The position numbers were made by a program, and so were the translations under genes. Below, in pieces: positions 21,583 through 33,649 of a stretch of DNA of 64,000 bases. The DNA is from Sipunculus nudus (lineage: Eukaryota > Annelida > Sipuncula > Golfingiida > Sipunculidae). The stretch is taken from assembly GCA_026874595.1 (NCBI GenBank), contig CM049315.1, forward strand, positions 33,804,164 to 33,868,163, written 5' to 3'. Position 1 is the first letter of the stretch. Each line of letters opens with the position of its first letter. Under the pieces are notes generated by a model that saw only the letters and a program-made list of their open reading frames with translations, did not search any database and was not told where the DNA came from.

Positions 21583-21891
21583 TTACAGCTGGGACTTCTG
21601 GTCCCCGATACCCTTGAGGGTCACCTTTTTGCCTTCCTGCTCTCCGAAGGATTCATTAAATACTCGTGGGATCACCACTGTTGCGTGAGCCGCACTGTCG
21701 ACGATGATTTCATTCTCACGGCCATTAACGACGATCGGAACCACTGATCTAAGTCTCATGTACCTCCTGCTGTGTATTTTCGCACGGTCTTCCTGAACCA
21801 GAGGTTCCTTAGAATGACAATTACTAATCAGTTGGTGATTTGTTGACATAGCTCCTCCCTGAGCTAATTGTACCTTGACATCTGAAATCAC
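21583..21891 (-). pseudogene. Gypsy aspartic protease remnant
   Basis: Contains the retropepsin-like stretch PIVVNGRENEIIVDSAAHAT, where D-S-A stands in for the catalytic D-S/T-G/A triad. A V-T-L-K-G-I-G turn follows. The next segment (21,489-21,196, CVIDFATGEINMDGRPI) looks like the end of the protease region but is in a different frame. Confidence 0.7.
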
Positions 21892-22259
21892 ACGAGACTG
21901 ATTTGACTATTTTCTATTACACTGTCACCTACAACAGGATTCGCCTGTATACTAAAACGAGGGTTATCGGTTTCCTGACTAGGCATACTTGAAAACTTGA
22001 ATCCACTTTAACATCTGGCCTATAGCTACTAAAAACAACATTGCAACCAAGAACATCAGAAGCACATGGCTTACTGTCATTACTTACACTAACACTATGT
22101 TTCGCTGATTCAAACTTTCTCTTTGGTATGTCTGTTCGGTTGAGCAGCGGCCACCTGCCTCGACCCCTACGAGTTTAAAGGCGGTTGCTGGTCTCCTGGT
22201 GGGCACTGTGCACCGCTAGCGGTCCACACAGTATCAGCTACTGATCCAGCAGACCTCAG

Positions 22260-22508
22260 CTATCGAGTCGGACAATCCTGTGCGAAGTGACCAGTTTTAC
22301 GACATTTAAAGCACAGAGTTTGATTGCGGCCTCTACAGGCATTATGCTTGACGTGCTGATAGCCCTGCCTGGTTTCTCTACTGTGCGTGGACGGACTTGT
22401 CGTGCCTTGATCTCTGTGCCGTGTCAACTTCTCTATTGACTTTGCCGGGGCCTCCGTCTTCTTGCAAATCTCTTCCACATGTTTGGTCAGAACGTCTACT
22501 GCTATCAA
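22260..22508 (-). pseudogene. Gypsy gag nucleocapsid remnant with CCHC zinc knuckle
   Basis: The frame ends with C-F-K-C-R-K-T-G-H-F-A-Q-D-C, a perfect Cx2Cx4Hx4C zinc knuckle. A basic, Thr/Ser/Gln-rich stretch precedes it. In the family this domain binds the element's RNA. A stop follows shortly after, before the protease block. Confidence 0.85.
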
Positions 22509-23052
22509 TGGTTCATTGGTAGGTATCGGACGCTGAGCCGAATATTCTGGTTAACCGTCATTGCCAGTCTCATGGCCAGCTCCATCCGACAAGTGCACTT
22601 GCCTTATACCTACATCAGACCTGGTATTCCCAAATATAATGCGCTTATAGTTGATATATACTCTCACATATTTGGCCGCTTTCCTGACATTCCTGAGATT
22701 TCTATCTAAAGCTGCCTTAGCTGTATCCTAGTCGTGGATCCCCTTAAAAGAGAAGTCGATGGCCGATTGTTCGCGGACTTCCTCATTTGTCGAAGCTGGG
22801 AGTCCATGTTGACTTCAAAATAAACTCTGGGAGAATTCTTCCAGGCTCTCATTATCTAGTTGGCTGAGCTGGTACAGCTGTCCTCTCGTTGTACGTGGCT
22901 CATCTTTTACACCAAATCTTTGTTCAAACCTTTATGAGGTTAGGCGTAACGGTGATCAATCCCGATATCTCGGACATAATTCAGGGCTTGGGCTGTCAGA
23001 TTGCCGTCAAGTTTCTACACAAATTTACTATCAGACAAACTTTACCTTTTCC

Positions 23053-24158
23053 CTAGTCTCTTATACTGAAAAAAAATGTACCAGCCCTCCACACAACTAA
23101 ATATCGGCATCCTCGCAGAGACTGGTGACCTGCCTTTTCTACTATGGCATCTTTGATGACTACGACACCCCGATTCTCAGAGCACCGAATACGGGTACCC
23201 ACATGAGAATTATCGCTGTCATATTCTGACATCACCCTAGATTCCCTACTGGTACTGTATGGCTCATCGGAGCTATCGGGCGAATCATGCGGCTGACCAT
23301 GGCTCTCAGTATCGTGTTCCCCGGCGGGCCTCACATAATCCTAGACCCTCGATCCTGGACCTCCGCTTAGGCCAGTGACTGCCCCGATAGCCATTGGGCC
23401 AATGAGTAGCACGGGTATAGTCTCCCTGACGATCTCTAGATTCCCATGAACCATCACTATCATCACCACGCGAGATTCGCGTCGGTGGTCCTGAACTATT
23501 GTCTCTTTGATCCTGTGAGGATCGATCATGACGGTTTCCGGCACGCCACTCAGCGACAGATCCACGGTATAATTCTGCCTACTGATTCTGGACGGCTGGT
23601 GCACAGGACCTTCCTTGATGGTACAAAATAGTCCTTCTACTGATTGATCAAATGGGTAAGTCTCAGTATGAGTAGGCCTGGGCGGGGCACCTAATTGGCA
23701 GTGCTGAGTGGATCGTATCTCTTGTACCAGTGGCGCCACCTGTGGTGCCGGTAACTGCTGGGTAGGTAGAAAGTCCATGCGGGTCGGAGTACGGGTGCAG
23801 TATATGATGAAAGGTTCGCAGGGTGTTGTTTACCATTGAAATATTCCCCCATACATTCAAATTACCCGCCATACATACTACTTCTGACTGCGGGAAAGGT
23901 GCCTGTGTTTATATACTATCTGTATGACTTGGCCCTGCTGGCACATAACATTATCTGGAATTGCTAACCTTTCGGTAGGGTACCCTCAAGAGCTGTGTGC
24001 CACTGGCATTCAGCACCTGGATTAATCGAAACAAGGTCAAGATCATCATCACTAACTATAGGGCCTTGCCGTTGGTTGGGGCGGTTAGAAGCATCACTGT
24101 CATAGGGCAAGGTCGGATCAAGGTCAGAGTCAATTGTTTGTACTCTTGGTAGGGCCAA
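23053..24158 (-). pseudogene. Gypsy gag remnant, low-complexity part
   Basis: Overlapping broken frames with repeated short Pro, Ser, Asp and Arg runs (for example DSDNSHVGTRIRCSEN and DLDPTLPYDSDASNRPNQRQ). There are no recognisable capsid motifs. Assigned to gag from position and strand upstream of the zinc knuckle. Frame changes near 23,341 and 23,780 show decay. Confidence 0.45.
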
Positions 24159-25426
24159 ATGAGTATAATGGGATGGAGAGGCATGGTCAGGTAAACAGAC
24201 TTACCTACCACTGTTCTGCCAGTATCTTTATGCATGTGAAATGTGGAACCCACCCCAGCGACAGTATGTTGTAATAACTTCTTAGGACATTAGGGCATAA
24301 TGCTACAGCAGAAAACTGGCTGAATGCCAGGGCGTTAGCACTAAAATTTAAACGGCCAAGTATCGGGCTACCCTGTGCCAGAAAAGAATGAGAGGAGCAA
24401 GAATTGATAAAAAAAGAACCTGCAGAGAATTGATCGCCCCAGAATTGGGAATATCTACCCGAAATCCTGGCCAAATTTCCAGATCTGAACCTAGGCTTTT
24501 ACTACGCAGGCCCACTATAGCTCGGGCAACTAATTCTTGGATTAGGGTAGGTTTAGCCTTACTCAGATCAGCTGCAGTAGTTGTACTCAGATTAGGCACG
24601 AGACATAATTTTATATCTTTACTGATCAAGGTTAAGCAATAAGTATTTCACTACTTCAGCATGCAATGCAGGCACATGCAGAATGCAAATCAAATATATA
24701 TTGAAGGTACAACTGTACTCATATACATCAGAGTATTTACCGATTATAACCTGAAGTTACAATGTCAGCAACTCACAGCAAAGGGACTTGCGTTGTATAG
24801 TTAAAACCAACTAAATGTTGGACCTGCTTCCATGCTGCATTCTGGTGGTTAGTCCAGGTACGATTTCCCGCCAGCTTTCCCGATTGGTGACCTCTGGCTC
24901 CTGGTGAGCCCTACGTTTCAACTTTCTTAGACTTCCAGGAATAATTACTACACCACTGGCGTTAATCACTTTTACCAGAAAACCAGTCAACTCACATCAA
25001 GCTGACCTCTCTTATAAACAAAAGGTACAATCGAGTCAGATTTCGAACTAAAGGTAGGAACAACCGTATCACCACCACCAATTAAGACGGATATAAACCG
25101 TCAAAGACAACGGCAATTTCCAATTTCCAGGGGGCAAGATGGCTTTTTTTTTATAAAATACAACACGCGTTTTTGTGGTCTGTTTGAGACTTTTAATTAT
25201 GATGATATAACTTCAATATTTCATATTACAAACCAAATTTAGATTGATTTGTAATTTATTGAATTGAATCAAGGTCCATGCGTCGCACTATATATTAATT
25301 TATGATATAGGCATGACATATACATGTCGGAGCTTGTATTAACATGTATAGTTTACGAAACTAAACATAATACTATATATCCATTCACGCTACAAACGTT
25401 AGTACATAATGTTTGATTTTTTTCAG

Positions 25427-26163
25427 GATTCTGTATTGGATTTCGTCATGGGGTGACTCGTGGCAGGATTGGCCATTTAGTTACCCGAAAGGAGTACCGG
25501 AAAATCGGCATCGCCCGATGTGTTTTAAACAGCGTCCTAAAATATCTTCACGGGAGACAGATAAGTCTGGACGCCGAACTAGGGATGGAAAGTTTTTATG
25601 CCAAGTTCGGGTTTACAAATCATAATTTTGATTGTTACCGCATTTGTGGTAAAGCGGATCACGTGACACTAGATAATCTCAATATACCGGAAACGGATGT
25701 AACCGTGCGAGCCTTGGAGGACGTTGACGTGGCTGCTTTGGTCCGCTTTGACGCAAAGGTGAACTTGATTGCACGGGAGGACTATCTCCGTGGATGGCTA
25801 CACCCTTCTCGCGCAGTAACACTATGTGCTGTAAACAAACGCGGTGAAGTGGTTGGATACATTGGAAAATGGGTCATGGAGAAAGGTGTTCACCGCACGG
25901 GTCCCTTTTATGCAAATGAGGATTGGATCGCCCGGATGTTATGGAAGGCAATGGTTGGTCAAATTCCCAAAGAAGACGAAGTCTACGTCAAGGTGCCAAG
26001 CATATGCCCACGCGCCGTGGAACTCATTTCAAGCACACTCTTAGGGCCTCATCGAGAGAATCATTATGATGTTACCGAAAAACGACTGTATAATATTGAG
26101 GAAACAGACATACCCTTTGACATGGTGTATGGTGTAACCGACAATACCTGTGCAATTATATAA
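25427..26163 (+). CDS. GNAT acetyltransferase with YitH-like C-terminal domain, exon 2
   Basis: Acceptor tttttttcag at 25,426; the first two bases complete the glycine begun in exon 1. Stop at 26,161-26,163. Residues 58-130 finish the GNAT domain, with the acetyl-CoA loop R82-K-I-G-I-A87 and the LGMESFYAKFGF strand near residue 110 that is usual in GNATs. Residues of about 130-300 resemble the second acetyltransferase-like domain of YitH-type proteins (AREDYLRGWLHPSRAVTLC and GPFYANEDWIARML). It probably transfers an acetyl group from acetyl-CoA to an unknown small molecule or protein in the cytosol. There is no signal peptide or membrane segment. It is the only intact member of a local family of at least four copies. 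Confidence 0.88.
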
Positions 26164-28260
26164 TCCTAACAGATCTAGACTGATGATGATGACCGGAGTA
26201 TGTGTAAGGCACAGCCGATGAAAGACTAAAGAAATGCAGCGTAATGCTCTCTGCAATTTAAAATGATGTGTATAAGTTTGAGCCAGCTATTCACCTACTT
26301 TTTTTATAGAATGTATGTTCTTTCTTGCGGCGTAAAGCTGTGGGAAATGTAAACGATCCTGTGTAAAAGTTTAAATCATGCATCCTATAAAATTTATGTC
26401 ATTTTTATGCTTACTCAGCATATATATTGATACATTCCATGTAATTCCTGTAAGCAAAGTTCTTGTAACGCTTCTGTGGTCGATGCATAAGCTCTTTCAT
26501 ATACAGGCTGTAAGTAAACACGGCTTTGCTGAAAAACGAAGAAAAACGTAAAATAAGGTAGTTGGTTGCATTTGTGCGGGAGGTGACAGATCACCAGTTG
26601 CTGAACGCCCTTTTCAAAACTCGTATGCCTTGGCATCAGATGCCCTTGTTGCACATGTTTTGTCCCCGTGTCTTTTCAACACTGGATATATATATAAAAA
26701 AACGAATAATCTCTGTGCAATTTGATCGACGTAATCTGGCTTATTTTTTTTTATAAAATAATCTAGGAATTATACCGTTAACTTATAGCCGTCAGATATC
26801 CGTAAAGGTTCCTTTAACAATCATAATTTAGAGTGAGGTTTTTCTTTACATCTGTTTTTTTCTTAAGTTGGTGAGGGAGAATTAGCCCATAAGTGCGACT
26901 TTGATTTTTCTTAACACGAATATACAAACTAAAACAGTTTTATCCATAGATGAGTTTACAGACCTTGACGGAAATGTTTTGTGCAATATTTCATTTCTTT
27001 GCAACTTTGAAGGTTCTTTATTTTAGTGAATGCATTATTGTAACACTACAACCTTCTTCCCTCATTTTTTCTTGGAATAGTCAGTTTAAGTCCAACGTGT
27101 TCTCCAGTTACGTAAATTTTTAAATCATCAAAATAATTCAAAATGCGGAACGATTCATGTAATTCTTCAAACATAAAGCAAGCTATAATAGTTCGTAATA
27201 CGTGCAGTCTGACTAATAATGCCCATAAGAGTCATTCTGAAAAATGTTTTGGAAGAATGATTTGTATGAGTTTGTCCATGTGCATGTGCGTGGTATACAA
27301 TCCGCAAGACTTCTGGTTTGCTTGTAATTCTCTCCAGCTTCTTACGTGTCTTATATATTTGCCTGTCTTATTTGCCTGTTGCATGATTACTGAGCTTTTG
27401 AGGTACCAAAAGTCTCAAGAAATGCAGTGCTAAAATGGCAGAATTCACACAAAGCGATCAAGTTCACAGAAAACGTATATCAACCCTTAATTGATCGGAG
27501 GCTTTTACTCTTTTTTTATGTAAAGTAGATGGCGGTTGTCACATGTGGCGACTGTGAATCGCCGAAGGAGCCGACTAGACAGAAATTTCACTCATCTGAA
27601 ATAATTTGCAAACTATTCTTCTAGTTTGACGCTTACTTACGTCTCACATTTATTTACAACAGTTACTATACTCATTGAGAATAACCGCGTGTCTTATTAA
27701 CGGTTCAACTTATGCATGCACGCAATATGGTTGAAATCATGAATTGGGGATAACCTTGACCCACGGAAACCAAGAAAATAAAATCCGAATTAAGGTCCGA
27801 AGGTTATGATCTGTATAACAGTATTATAACAGTAATTTTTGTGTAGGCCATAACTAGTACTAGTAAATATCGCCTTAAGTAGAACAGACCAGTTATGGTT
27901 CTCAAATGACAGGACAATGGAATGGATCTCGAGAATGCAGTTGATCCCTATATAACTAACTAAAGTAATTGCTTTATCCAGGGGATTGGGGGGGGGGGGG
28001 GTCTACCAAAATTAACATATGAATGACTAAGTATGCTTCGGGATTTACCTCTTGTTTTAGATGTCGAAACTGAGCTGAAATGAAAATCGCTTTTTTTGCG
28101 GTGGCAGACCTCTTAGAGTGAACTCTATTGTTAAGGTTAAGCTATTATAGCTATTATTATTCAGCTATTATTCGGCTAAAGTATAGCTAGATAAATGAGT
28201 ACTTTCTGAGAGCACATGCTTTCGCCAGTTTGTCATTTTATTTATCTAAACCCCCTCCCA
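26164..28260. other. AT-rich intergenic region, no gene recognised
   Basis: Short ORFs only, none with family-like composition. No aataaa was found close to the GNAT stop. A long G run lies near 27,987-28,000. It separates duplication blocks A and B. Confidence 0.5.
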
Positions 28261-29039
28261 AAATACAAAAAAAATCAACAAACGATATATCGCTGACTCA
28301 CCTGCCGTCTGTCATCAGGGATGATTGATATCAAATTCATCCATATGTCGGAGCCAGCTCCATTGTTGTCCAAAGGAGAGAAAGATATACGTGTATACAT
28401 CCGGACAGTGGCGTCAGTTTATCTTGCAGGGTGGGGGTGGGGTTACTTGCAGACACAATATTTTTATATATATATAACATTTTAAATATATAACAATTAA
28501 GTATAAGGTTTAAGAAAATAAGGTTTAGGTATAATATTTCATGGTAAACTCATAAATGGAGCCAACATTGATAACATTGACACCCCCGGCATGCAGACGA
28601 GGATATGCGTTGATTCAAGATCTACACAGGGATACAGAACGTGGTAAACATTAAATCCCAGTCCAAATTCTGTAACGGATGTAGAAAGGTCTGACGTTAA
28701 AATGCCCTTTGGATCTCATTTATTCCTTTTTGTCATTTAGAAATGGTTTCATTACAATTGTTTAAAGAAAGTGAAATTGTTTCAATTGATCAGAAGGGCT
28801 TGGCTACGATTGAGAACAAGGATAATGTAAACACAAAAACTTTTAAAACGGCATTTTCTATAAAAGGGAAATACGTATAAAGACATGCATCATAATTCAA
28901 TATTTTCGAGATTAGTAAGACTTTTAAACCGCATTACAAATAAATATGAAGAATCTCCGAATCCAAAGTTATATCCAAGTTAACTACCCTTAAAACAGAA
29001 TGCTCCGCAATAATTTATTTGAAAAAATATTTGCCCTCA

Positions 29040-29160
29040 GACTGTTGCATCCGAATTAGTCATGGAGACACTCTCGGCCGAATCGCTCATTTGGTGACCC
29101 GAAAATGCAGGAAAGGTGGCATTGCCCGAAACGTTGAAAGAGCTTCATTGGTGTGGATGC
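29040..29160 (+). pseudogene. Decayed GNAT exon 2 fragment (block B, older copy)
   Basis: ISHGDTLGRIAHLVTRKCRK-like translation, matching GFRHGVTRGRIGHLVTRKEY of the live gene, then a gcattgcccgaa stretch corresponding to the acetyl-CoA loop. Similarity stops about 29,150. It is flanked by atttgccctcaga as in the block A remnant at 15,462. No C-terminal half remains. Confidence 0.75.
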
Positions 29161-29760
29161 GGGCACCGAGAAAGAGAGTGACTATAAATTGCCTTTAGGT
29201 GTCTCTATAGAAACATAATCTCTGTTCCAATGTTTTCCGTTTGATACAGATAAAAAACAATCATTTTGACGTATTCTGTGTGTCGTACGATTTTATGAAT
29301 TTTATATTAAATTCTTCATTCTTGTTTAAAATTTCAATATTCATATCGAATCTGGTTAGAGTCATTGATAATAGTATGGATCATATTTTGCAGTTTGCAT
29401 CTTTTCGTTTATCGATATATCGCACCAGCCATTTACTTTGCTCCCACGGAATCGATATAGTTGCTCTCCAGGTTAAACGTGATCCGACATTAGATACCTT
29501 AATAACCATTACTTTTAGTTGTATTAATGTTCCAGTAAAGTCACCAGACATGATTCATTATATCGGTTATAATGAGTGGGTTTATACTCTTGTAGGATTT
29601 TTCCTACGGATAAATACAACATCAATTTAAATCGCCGAATGGCCGAAAGTTCTGTCCGAATTTCAAATAGATATTACAAAGCCAAAACTTATACTGCCAG
29701 GCTATCACTTAAAGGTGTTGGTCAAAGTTCCTTGATAAAGTAGCATTTTATGAGATGCAG

Positions 29761-30830
29761 GCATATCCGCCAGGTTACTATAGTTTCAAATGCAGCTGGA
29801 TGGCGGCCACACTCATCCCATCCAAGCACCAGAGACCACAGCCGGGCTCTGCTGTCCTGGACCCCAGGTATATCTGAATAAATAAGTAAAATTTATCATA
29901 TAAATTATAAATATAAATGTTCTTTATAAAAAAATTGATGCACCAATTTAGGTAAATATTTTAACTCATGCATATCCACAAGGTTACTATAGTTTAAAAT
30001 GCGGCTGGATGGCGGCCACACTCATCCCATTCAAGCACCAGAGACCAAGTGCCGGGCTCTGCTGTCCTGAACCCCAGGCATATCTGAATAAATAAGTAAA
30101 ATTTATCATATAAATTATAAATGTAAGTGAATTTTCTTTATAAAAAAAATTGATGCACCAATTCAGGTAAATCTTTTAACTCATGCATATCCGCCAGGTT
30201 ACTATAGTTTCAAATGCAGCTGGATGGCGGCCACACTCATCCCATTCAAGCACCAGAGACCAAGTGCCGGGCTCTGCTGTCCTGAACCCCAGGTATATCT
30301 GAATAAATAAGTAACATTTATCATATGAATTATAAATATAAGTAAATGTTCTTTATAAAAACAATTGATGCACCAATTTAGGTAAATCTTTTAACTCATG
30401 CATATCCGCCAGGTTACTATAATTTCAAATGCGGCTGGATGGCGGCCACACTCATCCCATCCTAGCACCAGAGACCAAGTGCCGGGCTTTGCTGTCCTGA
30501 ACCCCAGGCATATCTGAATAAATAAGTAAAATTTATCATATTAATTATAAATATAAGTAAATGTTCTTTATAAACAAAATTGATGCACCAATTTAGGTAA
30601 ATCTTTTAACTCATGCATATCCGCCAGGTTACTTTAGTTTCAAATGCGGCTGGATGGCGGCCACACTCATCCAATCCAAGCACCAGAGACCAAGTGCCGG
30701 GCTCTGCTGTCCTGAACCCCAGGCATATCTGTATAAATAAGTAAAATTTATCATATAAATATAAGTAAATGTTCTTTATAAAACAATTGATGCACCAATT
30801 TAGGTAATTTTTTTAACTCATGCATATCAG
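29761..30830 (+). repeat. Tandem array, five copies of a ~215-bp unit
   Basis: Units start gcatatccrccaggttact at about 29,761, 29,970, 30,185, 30,400 and 30,615, and a partial start is at 30,822. Each contains gcggccacactcatcccat, gctgtcctgaaccccaggca and an AT-rich half (gaataaataagtaaaattta). The copies are highly alike and the unit is single in block A. They are too long, and without distinct spacers, to be a CRISPR array. Confidence 0.93.
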
Positions 30831-31644
30831 GATAAATCAATAGAACTGAGGAACAAAGGATGTCAAACTCATGTTCGTGATATACTTGGCTGAAAGTGAA
30901 TATGTCGTCCCTTCCAGTATAAGCTGTTAGGTATATTTATAGGTGCTTATTTGCAAACTTTAAGCAAATTTAACGAAAATGCGTATTTCAGTTTAACACT
31001 GAGCGTACAATTGATCACTATGGATGATGTTAACAAAGGAGAATGTTAGTCTCGCATCAAAATAATATTGTCAAGAATGATAACAATGTTAGCATTTCTG
31101 GGTATGAATTGCTCTTTTAGCGTATAAATACGAAAAAGAACAGTGCTTGAGTAAACTTCATTGACAAAGGGTGATACGTGGTTGATGAGGCCGTCATTTT
31201 ATAAACTAAGACAACTTGAAGAAATATTAGTAAATATAAGGGTGCCAGTGTTTTAGGATAAAAGACTACTACATGTTACTGTTAAAGTCAAGTTATTTTG
31301 ACATTTAGAACATGCCCTGAGACGACACTTATTCCGACGTTATAATAACAGAAATGCAATGTATAAACTTCCAATAAATAGCATGAGCTGCATACTTTGT
31401 AACAAATGCATATAAATGTGTACCCTACATATCGTATTTGGAATTTAACCTACCCTATACGCGAGTGCATATTGTATTTCGTCATATAAAAGTCCATTCA
31501 TTACATGGATATCGGAACATGATCGGTCAATGGAGGCAGATATATAATATGCTTATTACCTAATACACCTAGACATAAATAACCAATGGATGCAGTATTA
31601 AAACCCCAAAAAAATCATGATTCGACCCGATGCCAATTACATAT

Positions 31645-31989
31645 TGTTACGGTTTGACATAAAAGCGGACCGAACTGAAGCTTGCTTTGCTAGCGAAGCG
31701 GTTGGTTCCCCGGACTTGTGCGCCACCGACCTGGATTCGACTCCTGGATCGGCCCAGGATTTTCCCCTCAACAATTTACCTTCGTAACAAAATTGGGGCT
31801 CGTCTAAGGTGACGGTAAACTTTGTGTGGCACAGGGAATAAGTTCACCAAAGTGTGACTCCTGGGATAATTAGTCTTGTTCTGATAGCAGAACGCTCTTA
31901 AGAGGGGGCCGGACTTGTGCGTCACCGGCCTGGGTTTGACTCCTGGATCGGCCTAGGATTTTTCCCCTCAACAATTTGCCTTCGTAACA
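31645..31989 (+). mobile_element. Miniature LTR retroelement (TRIM-like) with 4-bp target duplication
   Basis: The left LTR 31,645-31,789 begins tgttacgg and ends cgtaaca. It is followed by a primer-binding-like segment (aaattggggctcgtct), about 110 bp of non-coding interior, a purine tract (cttaagaggggg) and a 5'-truncated second LTR from about 31,905 to 31,989, also ending ttcgtaaca. The flanks are atat on both sides (31,641-31,644; 31,990-31,993). Both LTRs carry a pol III B-box-like motif (ggattcgactcc 31,733; gggtttgactcc 31,932). No protein is encoded, so it depends on another element. Confidence 0.7.
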
Positions 31990-32329
31990 ATATACAGTTT
32001 TGCTAATTGTATTCACTGGATAACTAAACATGAAGATCATTTACCAAAGTAAGCAGGCACTTAATTTAATCACACTCAATATAAGCCACTAAATTACATA
32101 AAATAAAAAAAAAAAAAGAATTGTTATCAGTATCGCTATTCCTAAAGGACATTTTCTCGCAAATATAATTACATATGCAAATTTGTAAATAAGCTTTTAA
32201 CAATGAAAAAAATACTTATTACTGCCAAAATTGAAATATTAAGAAACTGTTTCCATAATGTTCTTACGAAAATACCATTACCTGAAATCTCAATACTTTG
32301 TCTAATTTACATGACCTATGTGTTTTTTA

Positions 32330-33649
32330 TGCCCCCGCCACAAAGTGGCCGGGGCATATAGTTTTACCCATGTCCGTCATTCCGTCCTTCCGTCCTTCCG
32401 AAATCAAACAGTTGTACGGACTTTTTTTCGCAATGCCTGCAGATATTGGCCTGATTTTTGGTGTGTGGGCAGATATAGACCAGTTACAGATCGAGTTCGC
32501 GTTTCGTCCCAGTTGACCTACTTTTGACCGTTTTACGGCTCCTAAACTTAGAAAATGTCATGAAAAATAGAAATATTCATGACAAATACACATGTACGGA
32601 CTTTTTTTCGCAATGCCTGCAGATATTGGCCTGATTTTTGGTGTGTAGGCAGATAATGACCAGTTACAGATCGAGTTCGCGTTTCCTCCCGGTTGACCTA
32701 CTTTTGACCGTTTTACGGCTCCTGAACATAGAAAATTTCATGAAAAATATGAAATTTCATGACAAATACACATGTACGGACTTTTTTTCGCAATCCCTGC
32801 AGATATTGGCCTGATTTTTGGTGTGTGGGCAGATAATGACCAGTTACAGATCGAGTTCGCGTTTCCTCCCGGTTGACCTACTTTTGACCGTTTTACGGCT
32901 CCTGAACATAGAAAATTTCATGAAAAATATGAAATTTCATGACAAATACACATGTACGGACTTTTTTTCGCAATCCCTGCAGATATTGGCCTGATTTTTG
33001 GTGTGTGGGCAGATAATGACCAGTTATAGATCGAGTTCACGTTTTGTTCTAGTTGACCTACTTTTGACCGTTTGGCGGTGCTCTAACATAGAAAATTTCA
33101 TAAAAAAGTGCACATGTATGGACTTTTTTTCGCAGTGCCTGCAGATACGGACCTGATTTTTGGTGTGTAGGCAGATAATGACCAGTTACACATCAAGTTC
33201 TTGTTTTGTCCCAGTTGACCTACTTTTGACCATTTGACTGCTTCTGAAATTTTCTTGAAAAATGGAAATTTTCATAACAAATGCATATGTACTGACTTTT
33301 TTACCTCAATGCCTGCAGATACCACCCTGATTTTTTTATGTGTGGTCAGATAATGACAGATCGAGCTTGCGTTTCATCCCGGTTGACCTACTTTTGATTG
33401 TTTTACGGCTCCTTAACATAGACAATTTCATGAAAGACAGACATTTTTTATGGAAAATGCACACGGACTTTTTTTCACAATGCCTGCATATACTTGCATG
33501 GTTTTTGGTGTGTTGCTTGATAATGACCCGTTACAGATCGAGTTTGCATTTTGCCCTTGTTGACCTACTTTTGACCAAACGACACCTCCTGAACTTAAAA
33601 AAATTTTCAAAATTTTACAAATGTTTCTTATTTGCCCCAGGCGGGGGCA
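32330..33649 (+). repeat. Hairpin-tipped tandem-core element, family gcccccgcc
   Basis: The left tip is gcccccgcca / caaag / tggccggggc (32,331-32,355), then atatagttttacccatgtccgtc and a ccttccgtcc run. The core holds seven units starting near 32,416, 32,596, 32,776, 32,956, 33,116, 33,291 and 33,463. The first four are exactly 180 bp apart and the later ones shorter and more diverged. The right end ggcgggggca (33,640-33,649) is the inverse of the left tgcccccgcc. Non-coding. Confidence 0.9.

Larger units (their letters stand above)
21190..25140 (-). mobile_element. Degenerate Gypsy-like LTR retroelement (gag-protease only), antisense in the GNAT intron
   Basis: On the minus strand, running from high to low coordinates, there is a Pro/Asp/Arg-rich gag-like region (about 24,160-22,520), a nucleocapsid zinc knuckle, an aspartic protease and a post-protease segment. 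The frame then ends near 21,190 with no RT, RNase H or integrase. The sequence above 24,260 may contain the 5' LTR but I could not fix its ends. Several frame breaks separate the coding blocks. Block B lacks it in the corresponding intron, so it postdates the duplication or was lost there. Confidence 0.75.
13740..26170 (+). repeat. Segmental duplication block A
   Basis: Collinear with 28,260-38,340. Matching segments include 13,790/28,288 (actcacctgc..gtc), 13,995/28,655 (ggatgtaaaaa and ggatgtagaaa), 15,450/29,010 (atttgccctcaga), 17,450-18,130/29,195-29,880, 19,020-19,200/34,340-34,490, GNAT exon 1 at 20,064/34,642, and 25,180-26,000/37,010-38,270. The differences between blocks are mainly insertions private to one of them. 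Block A carries the only intact GNAT gene. Confidence 0.8.

Noticed and set aside
21409-21747. Plus-strand ORF of 112 codons
   Set aside because: Antisense to the Gypsy protease region, without similarity of its own.
31690-31950. tRNA gene or tRNA-derived SINE (B-box-like ggattcgactcc, twice)
   Set aside because: No cloverleaf can be folded. The two copies lie inside direct repeats with tgttacg/cgtaaca ends, a purine tract and a 4-bp target duplication, which fits a miniature LTR element better.
29761-33649. CRISPR-like arrays
   Set aside because: Units are 180-215 bp without unique spacers, in a eukaryotic genome.
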